Shown one piece after another: positions 10,998-24,340 of a DNA stretch of 64,000 nt. Each line of letters begins with the position of its first letter. The stretch's first letter is position 1. A program made the translations under genes and the position numbers. The notes below the pieces were generated by a model. That model made no database searches. It had not been told where the DNA came from and saw only the letters and a program-made list of their open reading frames with translations. This stretch comes from Boswellia sacra (lineage: Eukaryota > Streptophyta > Magnoliopsida > Sapindales > Burseraceae): contig SNVD02009837.1 in NCBI GenBank assembly GCA_013180625.2, positions 62,001 to 126,000 of the forward strand, written 5' to 3'.

Positions 10998-13485
10998 TGT
11001 AAAGCCCATTAATTTTTTTACCTAAGCCTAGCCCATTTTGTTTTGTTAACAACCCAGCCCAATGTATTTAACCTAACCCATTCTTTTATGTTTTAGCAAT
11101 TATATTAGGAATTAAATGAGGAAATAATTAGAAGAAAATTCAGAAGAGAAGACAGAAGGAGGGAATGTGAGACAAGGGGAGAGAAAGCAAGAGAAGATTT
11201 TGATTTTTTTCTAAGGAATTTGAAGATTTTACGGTAATTTCTTCATCTCTTAGTTTAATTAGATTATATAATTTCAATTCTATCTCTATATCAATATTAG
11301 GAGGAGATTATTTGATATTTGAAGATGTAATAGAGAGAGAAACTAGAGAGAGAAATGAGATTTTCATGCTTATTTAGGCTTCAATTTCTTGTATTTTGAA
11401 GGAATTGAAGTTTTGATGATGATTATGGAAAACTAGGGTTCTATAAACAGTATGGATTCCAAAAATTATAGCAGTATGTTGGATTTGAATCTGATTCTAA
11501 AATTTTTATATGTTAAAATAGACATCCTAAGGATTTGTTTAAAATTAGATTCACTGAAAATTGTAGAGTATGCAATTTATTATGAATTTTCGACGTTTAC
11601 TGTTCACCACTGGAAATTCAGTTTCTCTGCAGAAAATCAGTTTTGGGCAAGTTAATTGAGTTATCTAGAGGTCTTCAAAAATTATGAAATTTGGGATATG
11701 AGTTTGTATATATTTTTAGTTTCAAACTGGAGAGTTTTGTGAATTTATTAATTTAGTACAAATTATCAAGTATTTTGGAATAGGGAGAGGTCAGTTCTGG
11801 AAATGAATTTACAGAATTTGTGTATCTGAAAAAATGAAGGATTTGAGATACCTAATGAGTATATAATGCTATGAAATTTTATATGGTATTAGATACGTAT
11901 GTGTAGAAAACCTTTGTAAAATATTAGACCATTTGGATGAGTCAATAAATTATTAAAAATCGGAGAACCAGAATCGCTCTGTTTAAGAAGTTTGAAAATG
12001 GAGTTAATTAGGAGAATTAATATGTTATTGGTGAGACTATAGTTTTGTGCTATTAAAGAATTTTATTTGGCTTTTCTCTTAGGTGAGACTGCGGTTCCTA
12101 ATCAATACTGGGATCCGAACGCGGAAGGCGTTACCACACAAGTTGATCTACGAGATTGTGAGTGGGAAAAATACTATTTTTACCAACAATTGAACTATAA
12201 ATTATAAATTTCTTTTTTTTTTTTTATAATTGTTAGCAAAACTTTATTATGTTAGTAAATAGATATTCCTTTATTCTAGTATGAAACATATTTTATAGTT
12301 TATCAAACTTTGTCTATGTAGTTATCGAAAATGATTGTTTAATGTTTTAGAGATTTAAAAGTAAAGAATTGAATTTTTATATTTTACTAAGATAGTACCC
12401 AATTCATTCAGATAGTAAAATTATAGAGGTCTTTGGGATCCATTCAGGCACACATAGAGGCTTTGGACCGTGTGATCTGAATGTTTAGCCCTTTGGGGGC
12501 AGCTCTGCGCATGCGTAGGATCAGTATAGTGATATCTTGGCCTGAGCGATCCTAGCCCCGCCAGGTCATGATCAGTCAGATTAGTTTGGGTACTTGATTA
12601 GTGAAACTATAATGACTTAGAAATTTAAATTATGAAATGAGTTTTATGAGATTTAGAAACTTAATATATTTATCATGTTGAATGTTGAATGCAAGTAGAA
12701 ATGCTTTAGAAGATTTTTATATTCAAATTTAGATTTTGTGAAAGGCATAGAAATTATTGAAAGAATTGCTTCCTCGTTTTTGTATCTTTTCTAAGTAGTT
12801 TTCTTATTAATGTTAGTAAAGCATAATTTTTAATTAATTTATTATTATGATATAGTATTTTATTTTATGCAAATTTTTATCTATTTTAATGACTCTATCC
12901 CACTCACTGAGGTTATACTCACCCTATTTTCTTTTCTTTAAAAACCCCTTTTTCCTCAGGAGATTGCAGTATTCAGTCCGAACACCAATAGCTGCTTGAG
13001 GTTGACCATTTGATGATGTTTTGAGAGCTTTCTTTTTGATATCTTATTGTATTATTGTAGATGATTTTCTTGCATATGTACATATTTTGATATCGTATAT
13101 GTATCAAGGATTTGTTTTAGTTTCTTTTAGACATTTTTGGTTTACTCAATCATGCTTGAGTTTTTAAACTTATATTAAAATTTTAATTGTAAACTTTTTG
13201 AATCATAATTAATCACATTTGAGGCCGGAGGCCATATTTTCTTTTAAAGACTGTTTTGGAGATACAATTATTTTAATAGAGGACTTAAGGTCCCGAAAAG
13301 GAAGTTAGTGGTTATATAAATATTTTGGAAGTGTTGAATTTTGTGTACTTGGCAGGGGGATTAGTCTAAAATACACAAGAGACTCTGCCAAAATTTTCGT
13401 AAATTAGCATGTTTTAAAAAGTTAAATTTTCTTAGTACAGTTTTAGGCACGATTCGTCCGTGTTAGCTAGGGGCGGGTCGTGTCA
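10998..13485 (+). repeat. 5' LTR of the Gypsy element
   Basis: Runs from TGTAAAGCCC to GGGTCGTGTCA (2,488 bp) and matches 18312-20800 almost base for base. Short frames inside it (for example 11452-11655) recur in the other LTR and are not genes. Confidence 0.95.
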
Positions 13486-13488
13486 ACT

Positions 13489-13500
13489 TGGTATCAGAGC
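13489..13500 (+). other. primer binding site (initiator Met-tRNA)
   Basis: TGGTATCAGAGC lies three bases after the 5' LTR end. It is the standard plant Gypsy/Copia site complementary to the 3' end of initiator methionine tRNA. Confidence 0.9.
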
Positions 13501-13591
13501 ATGGTTTTTAAGATTTTGTTAACTCTCTGATGTTTGCATATACATGGTTTTGTAATGATAAAAAGAAGCGTTATATTTTGTAGGCATCATC

Positions 13592-16500
13592 ATGAGCCAA
13601 CATACAGGCAGACCTCGCACTAGAGGTAGGGGCGGACTGAACCAAACTGTAAATTCTCTGCCACCACCACCTGAAGGTGAAGGGGAAAATGAACATAGTC
13701 GTGGAGAGGAAAGACAGTCAAATGCGAGAGGAAATGAGAATAGGAATCACCGTGACCCTCCTATTATTATACACTCAGTAGATGCACTAGCCCAGCTTGT
13801 TGCTAATGTTACTCAAAATCAAGGGCGTGTTAGGGAAGAGAACGCTATTGAGCAGGTTAGGATGTTGGGTGGTCAAAGCTTTGATGGTAATGTTGAGCCT
13901 CCTAGTGCAGAGGCTTGGTTAAGCAAGCTAGAGCGTATCTTTGGAGTTATGGGGTGTATTGATGAGCAGAAGTTGTTTTTTGCTACATTTTTATTGGAGG
14001 GTGGAGCATACCACTGGTGGGAGTCAGTTTAGCGTCGTCATCCATCACAGGAAGTTATTACTTGGGCTATGTTCAAAAAGGAGTTCTTTGATCACTACTT
14101 CCCTGCTGTGTACAAAGATATTAAGCGTAGTGAGTTCTTGAGACTGGTTCAAGGGTCCAGATCAGTAGAGGAGTATGAGAAGAAATTTTTAGAGCTCTCC
14201 AGATTTGCTCCTTCTATTGTGGCTGATGAGGAGGAAAGGTGTAAAAAGTTTGAAGAAGGATTACGTAGAGAAATCAGAGTTGTACTTGCTGCCAATAATT
14301 ATGGTGACTTTGGTAAGTTAGTCTAAGCTGCTATGAAAGTTAAGAGAAATTTGGGGGATGCTAACCGAGCTGATTCTCCATAAACGTCAGCAGAGTTGGC
14401 CAGTTGATAGTAGTAGCCACCGACCAAGCAAGAGAGGGGGTAGTTATTCAGCTTATTCTGATAGTTATAAGAGTACTCAGAGACAGAGTCCAACAGAGGG
14501 GCAAAAACAAAGTTCTAGACAAGTAGCTACGCAACAATCTGTGGGAAGTAATTCTAGAGATCAGAGGTTTAGTAGAAAGGGAAGCAGACAACATGATGAT
14601 CAATCCAGAATAACTCCATACCCATTATGTGAGACTTGTGGAAAACTTCATGAGGGAGAGTGTCGATTTGGTAGACCTGGTTGTTACCATTGTGGTCAGA
14701 AAGGGCATATCAAGAAATTCTGTCATACTTTAACTCAAGATAGCAGTTTTGTTCAGAAAGATAGAGGACCAAGAAGGCTTCAAATCGGGACATCTACTTC
14801 TTTAGCCAGAAACCAGATGAATACCTCAAGAAATAGTAACAATCAACAGGGTAGTTAGTCAGTTCGACAGGCACGAGTTTTTGCCATGACTCAGCAGCAG
14901 GCACAGGGTACACTAGAGGTGGTTACTGGTACGTTGACTATCTTTGGTTGTGAGGCCCACATTTTGATTGATCCTGGATCCACCCATTCCTTTGTTTCAT
15001 GTATGTTTGCTATGTATGCTGATAGAGATTTGAAATCGTTAGAGTGTACTTTAGCAGTAGCTACACCTATTGGGGATTTCATCTTGGTAGGAAGTGTTCT
15101 TAAGGATTGTGTTGTGAAGGTGGGTAATCATGATCTATTAGCAAACTTAATTCCTTTAGATATCTGAGACTTCGATGTGATATTGGGAATGGATTGGCTT
15201 GCAACTCACCATGCATCTGTAGATTGCTTCAGAAAGGAGGTGGTGTTTAGAAAACCTGAAACACTTGAATTTATTTTCTATGGAGATCGACGAATCCTCT
15301 CTACTTGCATAATATCTGCCCTTGAAGCTAAACGATTATTTGAAAAGGGATGTTCAGCCTACCTAGCTCATGTGATTGACACTTCAATGGGTGAAGCAAA
15401 GATAGAAGATATTCCTATTATACAAGATTTCCCAGATGTGTTCCCAGAAGATTTACTCGGCTTACCACCAGATAGGGAGGTTGAATTCACAATCGACTTA
15501 GCTCCAGGCACAACTCCTATTTCCATGGCACCATACAGAATGGCTCCAGCAGAGTTAAAAGAGTTAAAAGTTCAATTACAAGAGTTGGTTGATAAGGGGT
15601 TTATTAGACCTAGTGTTTCACCATGGGGAGCACCGGTCTTGTTTGTTAAAAAGAAGGATGGAACAATGCGGTTATGCATAGACTACCGACAGTTGAACAA
15701 GGTGACAATCCGTAACAAGTATCCTCTTCCTCGTATTGATGATTTGTTTGATCAGTTGCAAAGTGCAAGGGTTTTCTCTAAGATAGATTTGCGCTCAGGT
15801 TACCATCAACTCAAGATTAGAGAGGCCGATGTACCTAAGACTGCTTTCAGAACTCGTTATGGGCACTATGAATTTATTGTAATGCCATTTCGGTTGACTA
15901 ATGCTCCAGCAGCTTTTATGGACCTCATGAATCGAGTATTTTATCCTTATTTGGATCGCTTTGTTATTGTGTTTATTGATGACATATTGTTGTATTCGCG
16001 AGATAAGGAGGAGCATGCAGAACATTTAAAAATAGTTTTGCAGACCTTGAGGGAGAAACAACTTTATGCCAAATTCAGCAAGTGCCAGTTTTGGCTGGAC
16101 AAAGTTGTATTTTTAGGACATGTGATATCAGACGAAGGGGTGTATGTAGATCCTCAGAATGTAGAAGCTATTGTAAATGGGAGAGACCCACTAATGTAAC
16201 AGAAGTCAGAAGTTTTCTTGGCTTGGCAGGTTATTATAGAAGATTTATTAAGAATTTTTCCAGAATTATTGTTCCATTAACACGGTTGACTTGTAAGGAG
16301 GTGAAGTTTGAGTGGACTGATGCTTGTGAGCAGTGTTTTCAAGAGCTCAAAACACGATTAACTTCTACACCTATACTTACTCTTCCATCCGGTAATGAGG
16401 GGTTCGTGATTTATAGTGATGCCTCTAGATAGGGGTTAGGTTGTGTTTTGATGCAATACGGGAAGGTGATAGCTTATGCTTCAAGACAACTAAAGAAGCA

Positions 16501-18300
16501 TGAACAAAATTATCCTACCCATGACTTAGAATTGGCAGCAATTGTATTTGCACTCAAGACTTGACGACATTACTTGTATGGGGCAACATGTCAAATTTAC
16601 ACAGATCACAAGAGCCTCAAGTATTTATTCACTAAAAAAGAATTGAATCTTAGGCAGAGAAGATGGATTGAGCTTATCAAGGATTATGACTACACAATTA
16701 ACTATCACCCAGGTAAAGCAAATATAGTAGCAGATGCACTCAGCCGAAAGTCCTCGAGCTCTATAGCCTATTTGAAGGTGACATATCTACCTTTATTGAT
16801 TGAATTGAGATCTTTGGGAATTGAGCTAACAATAAATGACTCAAGTGTGCTACTAGCCAATTCCATATTAGACCTACTTTAATTAATAAAGTTAGAGATG
16901 CACAAGTACAAGATCCTCAGTTAATGAAATTGATAGAAGAAGTGAAAAAAGGCTTACGATCCGATTTTATGGTTAGAGATGATGGAGCATTAGTTATGGG
17001 AAATAGACTTTGTGTGCCCAACATTGAAGAATTAAAGAAAGAGAATATGGAAGAAGCTCACTATCCAGCCTATGTAATGCATCCAGGAAGTACTAAGATG
17101 TATCGTAATTTGAGAGAACATTATTGGTGGCAAGGTATGAAGCGAGAAATTGCAGAATTTTTGTCTCGGTGTTTAGTTTGCCAACAAATCAAAGCTGAGC
17201 ACCAGAAACCTGCGGGACTCTCTCAACCACTTCCTATCCCTGAATGGAAATGGGAACATATGACTATAGATTTTGTGGTAGGACTTCCACGTACTATGGC
17301 TGGTCATGATGGTATTTGGGTAGTGGTAGATCGTCTTACAAAATCTGCCCACTTTTTACCTGTCAAAGCTACTTATTCATTGAATAGACTAGCTAGTATT
17401 TGTGTAGCAGAGATAGTCCGTCTTCATGGTGCACCTGTTTCAATAATATCAGATAGAGATCCACGTTTCACTTCCAGATTTTGGCCTAGCTTGCAAAAAG
17501 CTTTAGGCACCAAATTAAATTTCAGCACAGCTTTTCACCCACAAACAGATGGTCAATCTGAGCGTACCATTCAAACTCTTGAAGACATGCTTAGAGCTTG
17601 TGTATTAGAGTTTAAAGGCAATTGGGATGTTTATTTACCTCTAATGGAATTTGCTTATAATAATAGTTACCAATCCAGTATTGAAATGACACCTTTTGAG
17701 GCTCTATATGGGAGGAAATGTAGAACACCAATATGTTGGGATGAAGTGGGTGAGAGGAGACTATTGGGACCAGAACTGGTACAAGATACAAATGAAAAGA
17801 TAGTTATTATTAGAAACAAGATGAAGGCAGCACAAGATCGACAGAAGAGTTATGCTGATAAGCGTAGAAGAGATCTGGAGTTTCAGGTGGGAGATAAAGT
17901 GTTCTTGAAGATATCTCCTTGGAAAGGTGTGCTTCATTTTGGGAAACGTGAAAAACTAAGTCCGCGTTACATTGGGCCTTACGAGATTATCGAGCGTGTG
18001 GGTACAGTTGCTTATCGTTTAGCTTTGCCTCCAGAGTTGTCAAAGATACATAATGTGTTTCATGTCTCTATGCTCCGTAAGTACGTGTATGATCCAAGCC
18101 ATATCCTTCAACAGCAGCCAATTCAATTAAAAGAAGACTTGACTTTTGAAGAAGAACCATTAGAGATCATAGAATGGAAACAGCAAGTACTTCATGCCAA
18201 GACTATTCCATTGGTTAAGGTATGGTGGCGAAATCACACGAAGGAAGAAGCTACGTGGGAGCAAGAGGATGTTAAATTTCGAGGACGAAATTTTTTTTAG
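13592..18300 (+). pseudogene. Gypsy gag-pol polyprotein with chromodomain-like end, degenerate
   Basis: Gag starts with ATG at 13592 (MSQHTGRPRTRGRGG) and contains the capsid region and a zinc knuckle CYHCGQKGHIKKFC near 14685. The protease keeps LIDPGSTHSFVS (about 14970) and [13 protein letters not shown]. Reverse transcriptase shows [12 protein letters not shown] and [15 protein letters not shown] (about 15975); RNase H shows VIYSDASR and [12 protein letters not shown]. Integrase has the HHCC region, IDFVVGLPRT, DRDPRFTSRFW and FHPQTDGQSERT. The end, VKVWWRNHTKEEATWE, resembles a chromodomain. In-frame stops are at 14030, 14324, 14856, 15165, 16430 and 16562; frameshifts lie near 14375, 16175 and 16865. 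It cannot make a functional polyprotein. Confidence 0.95.
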
Positions 18301-18311
18301 GGGGGTAGTAT
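18299..18311 (+). other. polypurine tract of the Gypsy element
   Basis: AGGGGGGTAGTAT directly follows the end of pol and precedes the 3' LTR start at 18312. Confidence 0.8.
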
Positions 18312-20800
18312 TGTAAAGCCTATTAATTTTTTTACCTAAGCTTAGCCCATTTTGTTTTGTTAACAACCCAGCCCAATGTATTTAACCCAGCCCATTCTTT
18401 TATGTTTTAGCAATTATATTAGGAATTAAATGAGGAAATAATTAGAAGAAAATTCAGAAGAGAAGACAGAAGGGGGGAACGTGAGACAAGGGGAGAGAAA
18501 GCAAGAGAAGATTTTGATTTTTTTTTCTAAGGAATTTGAAGATTTTACGGTAATTTCTTCATCTCTTAGTTTAATTAGATTATATAATTTCAATTCTATC
18601 TCTATATCAATATTAGGAGGAGATTATTTGATATTTGGAGATATAATAGAGAGAGAAACTAGAGAGAGAAATGAGATTTCCATGCTTATTTAGGCTTCAG
18701 TTTCTTGTATTTTGAAGGAATTGAAGTTTTGATGATAATTATGAAAAACTAGGTTTGTATGAACAGTATAGATTCCAAAAATTATAGCAGTATGTTGGAT
18801 TTGAATCTGATTCTAAAATTTTTATATGTTAAAATAGACATCCTAAGGATTTGTTTAAAATTGAATACACTGAAAAATGTAGAGTATGCAATTTATTATG
18901 AATTTTCGAAGTTTACTGTTCACCACTGGAAATTCAGTTTTTCTGCAGAAAATCAGTTTTGGGCAAGTTAATTGAGTTATCTAGAGGTCTTCAAAAATTA
19001 TGAAATTTGGGATATGAGTTTGTATATATGTGTAGTTTGAAAATGGAGAGTTTTGTGAATTTACGAATTTAGTACAAATTATCATGTATTTTGGAATAGG
19101 GAGAGGTCAGTTCTAAAAATGAATTTACAGAATTTGTGTATCTGGAAAAATGAAGGATTCGAGATACCTAATGAGCATATAATGCTATGAAATTTTATAT
19201 GGTATTAGATACGTATGTGTAGAAGACCTTTATAAAATATTAGACCATTTGGATGAGTCAATAAATTACTAAAAATCGGAGAACCAGAATTGCTCTGTTT
19301 AAGAAGTTTGAAAATGGAGTTAATTAGGAGAATTAATATGTTATTGGTGAGACTATGGTTTTGTGCTATTAAAGAATTTTATTTGGCTTTTCCCTTACGT
19401 GAGACTGCGGTTCCTAATCCATACTGGGATCCGATCGCGGAAGGCGTTACCACACAAGTTGATCCACGAGATTGTGAGTGGAAAAAAATACTATTTTTAC
19501 CAACAATTGAACTATAAATTATAAATTTCTATTTTTTTTTATAATTGTTAGCAAAACTTTATTATGTTAGTAAATAGATATTCCTTTATTCTAGTATGAA
19601 GCATATTTTATAGTTTATCAAATTTTGTCTATGCAGTTATCGAAAATGATTGTTTAATGTTTTAGAGATTTAAAAGTAAAGAATTGAATTTTTATGTTTT
19701 ACTAAGATATTACCCAATTCATTCAGATAGTAAAATTATAGAGGTCTTTAGGACCCATTCAGGCACACATAGAGGCTTTGGGCCGTGTGATCTGAATGTT
19801 TAGCCCTTTGGGGGCAGCTCTGCGCATGCGTAGGATCAGTATAGTGATATCTTGGCCTGAGCGATCCTAGCCCCGCCAGATCATGATCAGTCAGATTAGT
19901 TTGGGTATTTGATTAGTGAAACTATAATGACTTAGAAATTTAAATTATGAAATGAGTTTTATGAGATTTAGAAACTTAATATATTTATCATGTTGAATGT
20001 TGAATGTAAGTAGAAATGCTTTAGAAGATTTTTATATTCAAATTTAGATTTTGTGAAAAGCATAGAAATTATTGAAAGAATTGCTTCCTCGTTTTTGTAT
20101 CTTTTCTAAGTAGTTTTCTTATTAATGTTAGTAAAGCATAATTTTTAATTAATTTATTATTATGATATAGTATTTTATTTTATGCAAATTTTTATCTATT
20201 TTAATGACTCTATCCCACTCACTGAGGTTATACTCACCCTATTTTCTTTTCTTTAAAAACCCCTTTTTCCTCAGGAGATTGCAGTGTTCAGTCCGAACGC
20301 CAGTAGCTGCTTGAGGTTGACCATTTGATGATGTTTTGAGAGCTTTTTTTTTGATATCTTATTGTATTCTTGTAGATGATTTTCTTGCATATGTACATAT
20401 TTTGATATCGTATATATATCAAGGATTTGTTTTATTTTCTTTTAGACATTTTTGGTTTACTCAATCATGCTTGAGTTTTTAAACTTATATTAAAATTTTA
20501 ATTGTAAACTTTTTGAATCATAATTAATCACATTTGAGGCCGGAGGCCATATTTTCTTTTAAAGACTGTTTTAGAGATACAATTATTTTAACAGAGGACT
20601 TAAGGTCCCGAAAAGGAAGTTAGTGGTTATATAAATATTTTGGAAGTGTTAAATTTTGTATACTTGGCAGGGGGATTAGTCTAAAATACAGGGGAGACTC
20701 TGCCAAAATTTTCGTAAATTAGCATGTTTTAAAAAGTTAAATTTTTTTAGTACAGTTTTAGGAACGATTCGTCCGTGTTAGCTAGGAGCGGGTCGTGTCA
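18312..20800 (+). repeat. 3' LTR of the Gypsy element
   Basis: A 2,489-bp copy of 10998-13485, from TGTAAAGCC to GGTCGTGTCA, followed by the target duplication GCTCT. Confidence 0.95.
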
Positions 20801-20805
20801 GCTCT

Positions 20806-21541
20806 AATACCCAATATGCAATTAATTTCACAATATCCAAAGACCTCATTTTCGTGAAATCCATAGACTCGATCTAGGCCTTGAATTCAATAATCTTCAC
20901 ATGCTTTCCTTCCATAAACCCTTCATTCAAATACTTATCCCTCAAGCGATGCTTAGGGTTCTTCTCAAAATCGAGAGTCCGATCAAACTTCAAGCCCGCA
21001 AACTTATATTTCGAGAGTTTAATGGCCTTCCCTATATGATCGCCTATGTTCCACTGTCAATACAGACTTAAATATGCATTTCACGTTGCAATAGTAGAGG
21101 CACGATGCCTTATTGAAAACAAAGTACCACAGCGCCTTGTCTTTTGTGTCATGTACTTGTAACTCATGCAACATGATTTAGTGTGCTAGTTTGCCTAGGA
21201 AAGTCAGCTCACACATCCGCATCATCAGGTCACTGAAGCCCAACCTCTCATTAAGAAGCCTTTTCTGCTTTTTGAAAAACTTATTGTATACTAAAATGCA
21301 ATCCACCCCTACCATAGTCGTAATAACCCCATCTAATTGGGCGGTATCCGGGTTTTTCATGTCGAAAGTGATACTTCGCTTCAGGGGCTCCATATGTAGG
21401 CATGAAATGAAGGGTATAATATGTGAGAATCACAAAAGCTTCATGAAATGGCCAAAAAAGCAATTCTGTTAAAAACTTCAATAGTTCGACTAAGAGCCAA
21501 TCGAACTTCGAATTAAACATTTCAGCAGTTTGACAAAGCAT
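20806..21541 (-). pseudogene. DUF1985 region, N-terminal part of the MULE A Ulp1 gene
   Basis: On the minus strand, 21050-20806 reads AIKLSKYKFAGLKFDRTLDF and later DIVKLIAYWVLE, where the Gypsy insertion cuts the frame. The matching stretch in MULE C reads DVVKLALYYVLEHFFHDTG. Upstream blocks at 21178-21541 (QLDGVITTMVGVDC, LHELQVHD, ALWYFVFNKAS) probably belong to the same gene but are less certain. One in-frame TAG is visible. The two halves, separated by 9.8 kb of Gypsy DNA, are one gene. Confidence 0.65.
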
Positions 21542-21912
21542 ATCACAGTTCGAAAATTATAGCTAAGAGTTCGACAGCCAAGTTTGACAGTTCGATGATA
21601 AAGGATATAGGTTCGGCAACAGTTCAACAGAGGACCAAATGCAATTTACTAACTGATATGCAATTTGACAGATCGACAAAGATTTGATGATTCGACTACT
21701 TAGTTCGATAGTCCGACAAAATCATTGAATCATGAAATCAACAATTACAAGATTCAAACATTAAGTTTGACAGTTCGACAACAGAATGCTAATATTCGAC
21801 GACACTTCGATAGCATAATTATGTAATTAGACAATTCGATAACACTTTTCAACAACAAACAACTATTGATTCGACAGTTTGACGATGGTTTGATAGTTCG
21901 ATAATATTGAAC
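21475..21912. repeat. GTTCGACA-core array, right subterminal region of MULE A
   Basis: About 430 bp holds more than a dozen copies of CAGTTCGACA and close variants (GTTTGACA, GTTCGATA, ATTCGACA), irregularly spaced every 15-40 bp. It lies just upstream of the antisense DUF1985 gene, the same position as the arrays in MULEs B and C. Confidence 0.75.
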
Positions 21913-23199
21913 CATCATCTTTAACCTTCAGAATACACACAAACTCAGCCATTTAACTTATGTCATAGTTAACAATCAACAAACTAGAATAAAACCACAA
22001 CAAAATATTTAAAAAAACAACAAAACCAAACCCCAAAAGCAAACAAACCGAATCCCCAAATCCATTATCATAAAACATCAACCAAATAAGCATACTTTCT
22101 CTCTCTAATCAAGAATTTTTCATTATATCTAATCATAATGCGAAAACCTACATACTTTACAAAATGATTAGTCCCCCTTCTCCCTGTAAAACAACGGATT
22201 TGGTCCCTCTTCACGAACTCTTTCAACTCCCCTCTTTCTCTGGTTGATGTAGCATCCATGAATTTGAATTGATGATCGAAATTATTGCAAATCAAAGATG
22301 AAACGGTGACGACGAAGGATTAATTTTAGTCAAAGTGACGGTTTTGCGTGAAGGGAGGAGAGGTTTATTTGAGATTCAAAGAAAACGGGAGTATTGAGGT
22401 GTTATTTCAGTGCTAGGAGGCCACTGGGCTAAAAATTTTGGAGTGCATGGCTAAAATTCAAAAGGGGGGCTAATTCTAAGAAGAATCTCCCAAATTTTAA
22501 TTGGGTTTTGTATTAAAATGGAAGAGGGATGCTGGAGTAAAAGTTTGTCTAAACGTAACCCTTCGCAATAGCCCAAAAACCATGCGGCCCAATGAACTAA
22601 GATTTTTTTTTTAAATTTTATTTTTCTCTATGTTTTAAATATAAAAAATAATATCATTAAATATAATAAAATAAAAGATATAAATAAAAATATAATATAA
22701 TAAATAAAATAATTTAAATTAAAAATAAAATATAATAACAAATAACAAATTAAATATTGTTAAGAAAATATCAATATAAAAATATATTTTAATTATTAAT
22801 TATAGTAGAATATACAATTAATAAATTTTAAATCCAATATTAATTTAACATTAAAAGTAAAATTAATAATTAATCATTTTAAATAATTATTTATTTTTGA
22901 AAATTTAATAAAATTTACGTTTTTCATTTTCATTTTCAAATTAGAATGTAAAAGTATTTAATCAGTAACTTTAAATTATATTTTAATATTTAATAGCGTT
23001 ATTTGAATAAAATTTGTTTATTCAATTATAAAAATTATTTATCAATAAATAAAATAACTAATAATGTAATATTTATATTATTATTAATTCTTAATTTAAA
23101 AAATATTTTAGATTATTGCCAAGCATGTAATACTTTTCGGTATTGCACTAAAGCCTATTCCTTAGCCTTAGGTGACGACATCTTTTACGGTTTTTATTC
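21913..23199. other. non-coding: probable right end of MULE A, then AT-rich DNA
   Basis: The part up to about 22490 may contain the leader and right terminus of MULE A, but no clear inverted repeat partner was found. From about 22590 to 23110 the sequence is almost pure A and T with AATAAAATA-like runs. No gene is supported. Confidence 0.4.
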
Positions 23200-23919
23200 G
23201 GGAAAAAAACACTGCCACCACCATTAGCCTGTTAGATAGTCTAAGTAACAGCGTCACCACTGTTAGATTTAGATTGATACTAACATACAGCCCCACTTTA
23301 AGTTTCTATTCTTATATAAAAAAAAAATTTAAGAGAGCAAAGGCATTTTAGATATTTCATATTTTAAAAACTATTAAATTCTAAAATAATTTAAAGATCA
23401 GATAAGATAATATTTATTAACTTAATATTTTGAGAAAATTGAAAAAATAGACACTATTAGGGGACTTAAGTGAAATATAGACACATCCTGAAAAATTTTC
23501 ATACTATAGACACTTTCCTCGAAAAAAGACTAAAATACCTTTAATAATTCAATTTAGAAAAGAAATAAAAAAGAAACGAAACACAACCCGACTTCTTCCT
23601 TCCTGCACTGTCCAAAACATTCTTCAACAGTTTTGTTTCATCTCATCTCATTGTTTAATTGTAGAGTTGAAGCTGAGCAACAAGGTAAGACAAACTGTCC
23701 TTAATCTCTCTCTAAATGGTGCATGAATGTTGAAGTAGGTTGTAATATTTTCGTTATTTATTGTTTTGGTAGCTGTCAACCGCATTATGTAGCTTAAAAT
23801 AGGGATATGTATATGAATTAAGCTTAGAGATGGTGCGGTTTGTGTCAAAATTTGTTGAAAAGTATAAATTCGTTGAGAAAATCTGGTATCGCAGTCGACG
23901 GGGAATAAGACACGATTTG

Positions 23920-24262
23920 TTGAGCGACTTCGCTCGATGTATCGGATCTACTCTCGACATGTCGAGGGGGTAATGTCGAGTGTCGAGGGAATGTGTTGAG
24001 TCTACAGTTGAGTGCGAGTTAGTACATCGAGTGCAGTTTCGACAGCGTCGATTGTCGGATGTGTATTTAGTCGAGTTTGTATGTCGAGTGTGGTTCGTCG
24101 AGTCTACGGTCGAGTGTCGAGTTAGTGCATCGAGTGCAGTGTCGACAGCGCCGATTGTCGGGTGTGTATTTAGTCGAGTTTGTGTGTCGAGTGCAGTTCG
24201 ACGAGTGTCGTGTGTCGAGTGTCGAGCTAGATTCCGTCGAGATATGTCAAGCGTTTGGGCAG
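23920..24262. repeat. GTGTCGAG-core array, left arm of MULE B
   Basis: TGTCGAGT/GTCGAGTG units are packed over about 340 bp. A longer period of roughly 120 bp is visible: GAGTCTAC..., then CATCGAGTGCAGT, CGATTGTCGG and GTATTTAGTCGAGTTTG, repeated twice. The frames that cross it (for example 23980-24279) are by-products of the repeat. Confidence 0.85.
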
Positions 24263-24340
24263 AATTGTCGTTTTTGTGACCTATTTAAGCAATTTCGTAA
24301 AGATTTTTTGTCTACGGAACTTATATGATATGTCTTTATC

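Larger units (their letters stand above)
10998..20800 (+). mobile_element. complete Ty3/Gypsy retrotransposon (chromovirus, Tekay/Del-like)
   Basis: A 9,803-bp element flanked by a perfect 5-bp target duplication GCTCT (10993-10997 and 20801-20805). It has two LTRs of about 2.49 kb, a primer binding site, a polypurine tract and a decayed gag-pol. The LTRs differ by a few percent by eye. A chromodomain-like C-terminus, the long LTRs and TGGTATCAGAGC suggest the Tekay/Del clade. It was inserted in the DUF1985 part of the MULE A antisense gene; the coding blocks on both sides belong together. Confidence 0.95.

Noticed and set aside
11452..11655. Frame of 67 codons repeated at 18759-18971
   Set aside because: Both lie at the same place in the two LTRs of the Gypsy element; conservation reflects LTR identity.
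4743..22491. GGGAATCTCC at 4743 and AGAATCTCCC at 22491 as TIRs of MULE A
   Set aside because: Beyond the first bases the arms match only in a short ATGCACT block and the flanking 9-mers differ; the left TCGA motifs would fall outside. Boundaries of MULE A are left open.
23003..23227. Frame of 74 codons in AT-rich DNA ending in the outer TIR
   Set aside because: Composition-driven, and the last codons are the transposon terminus.
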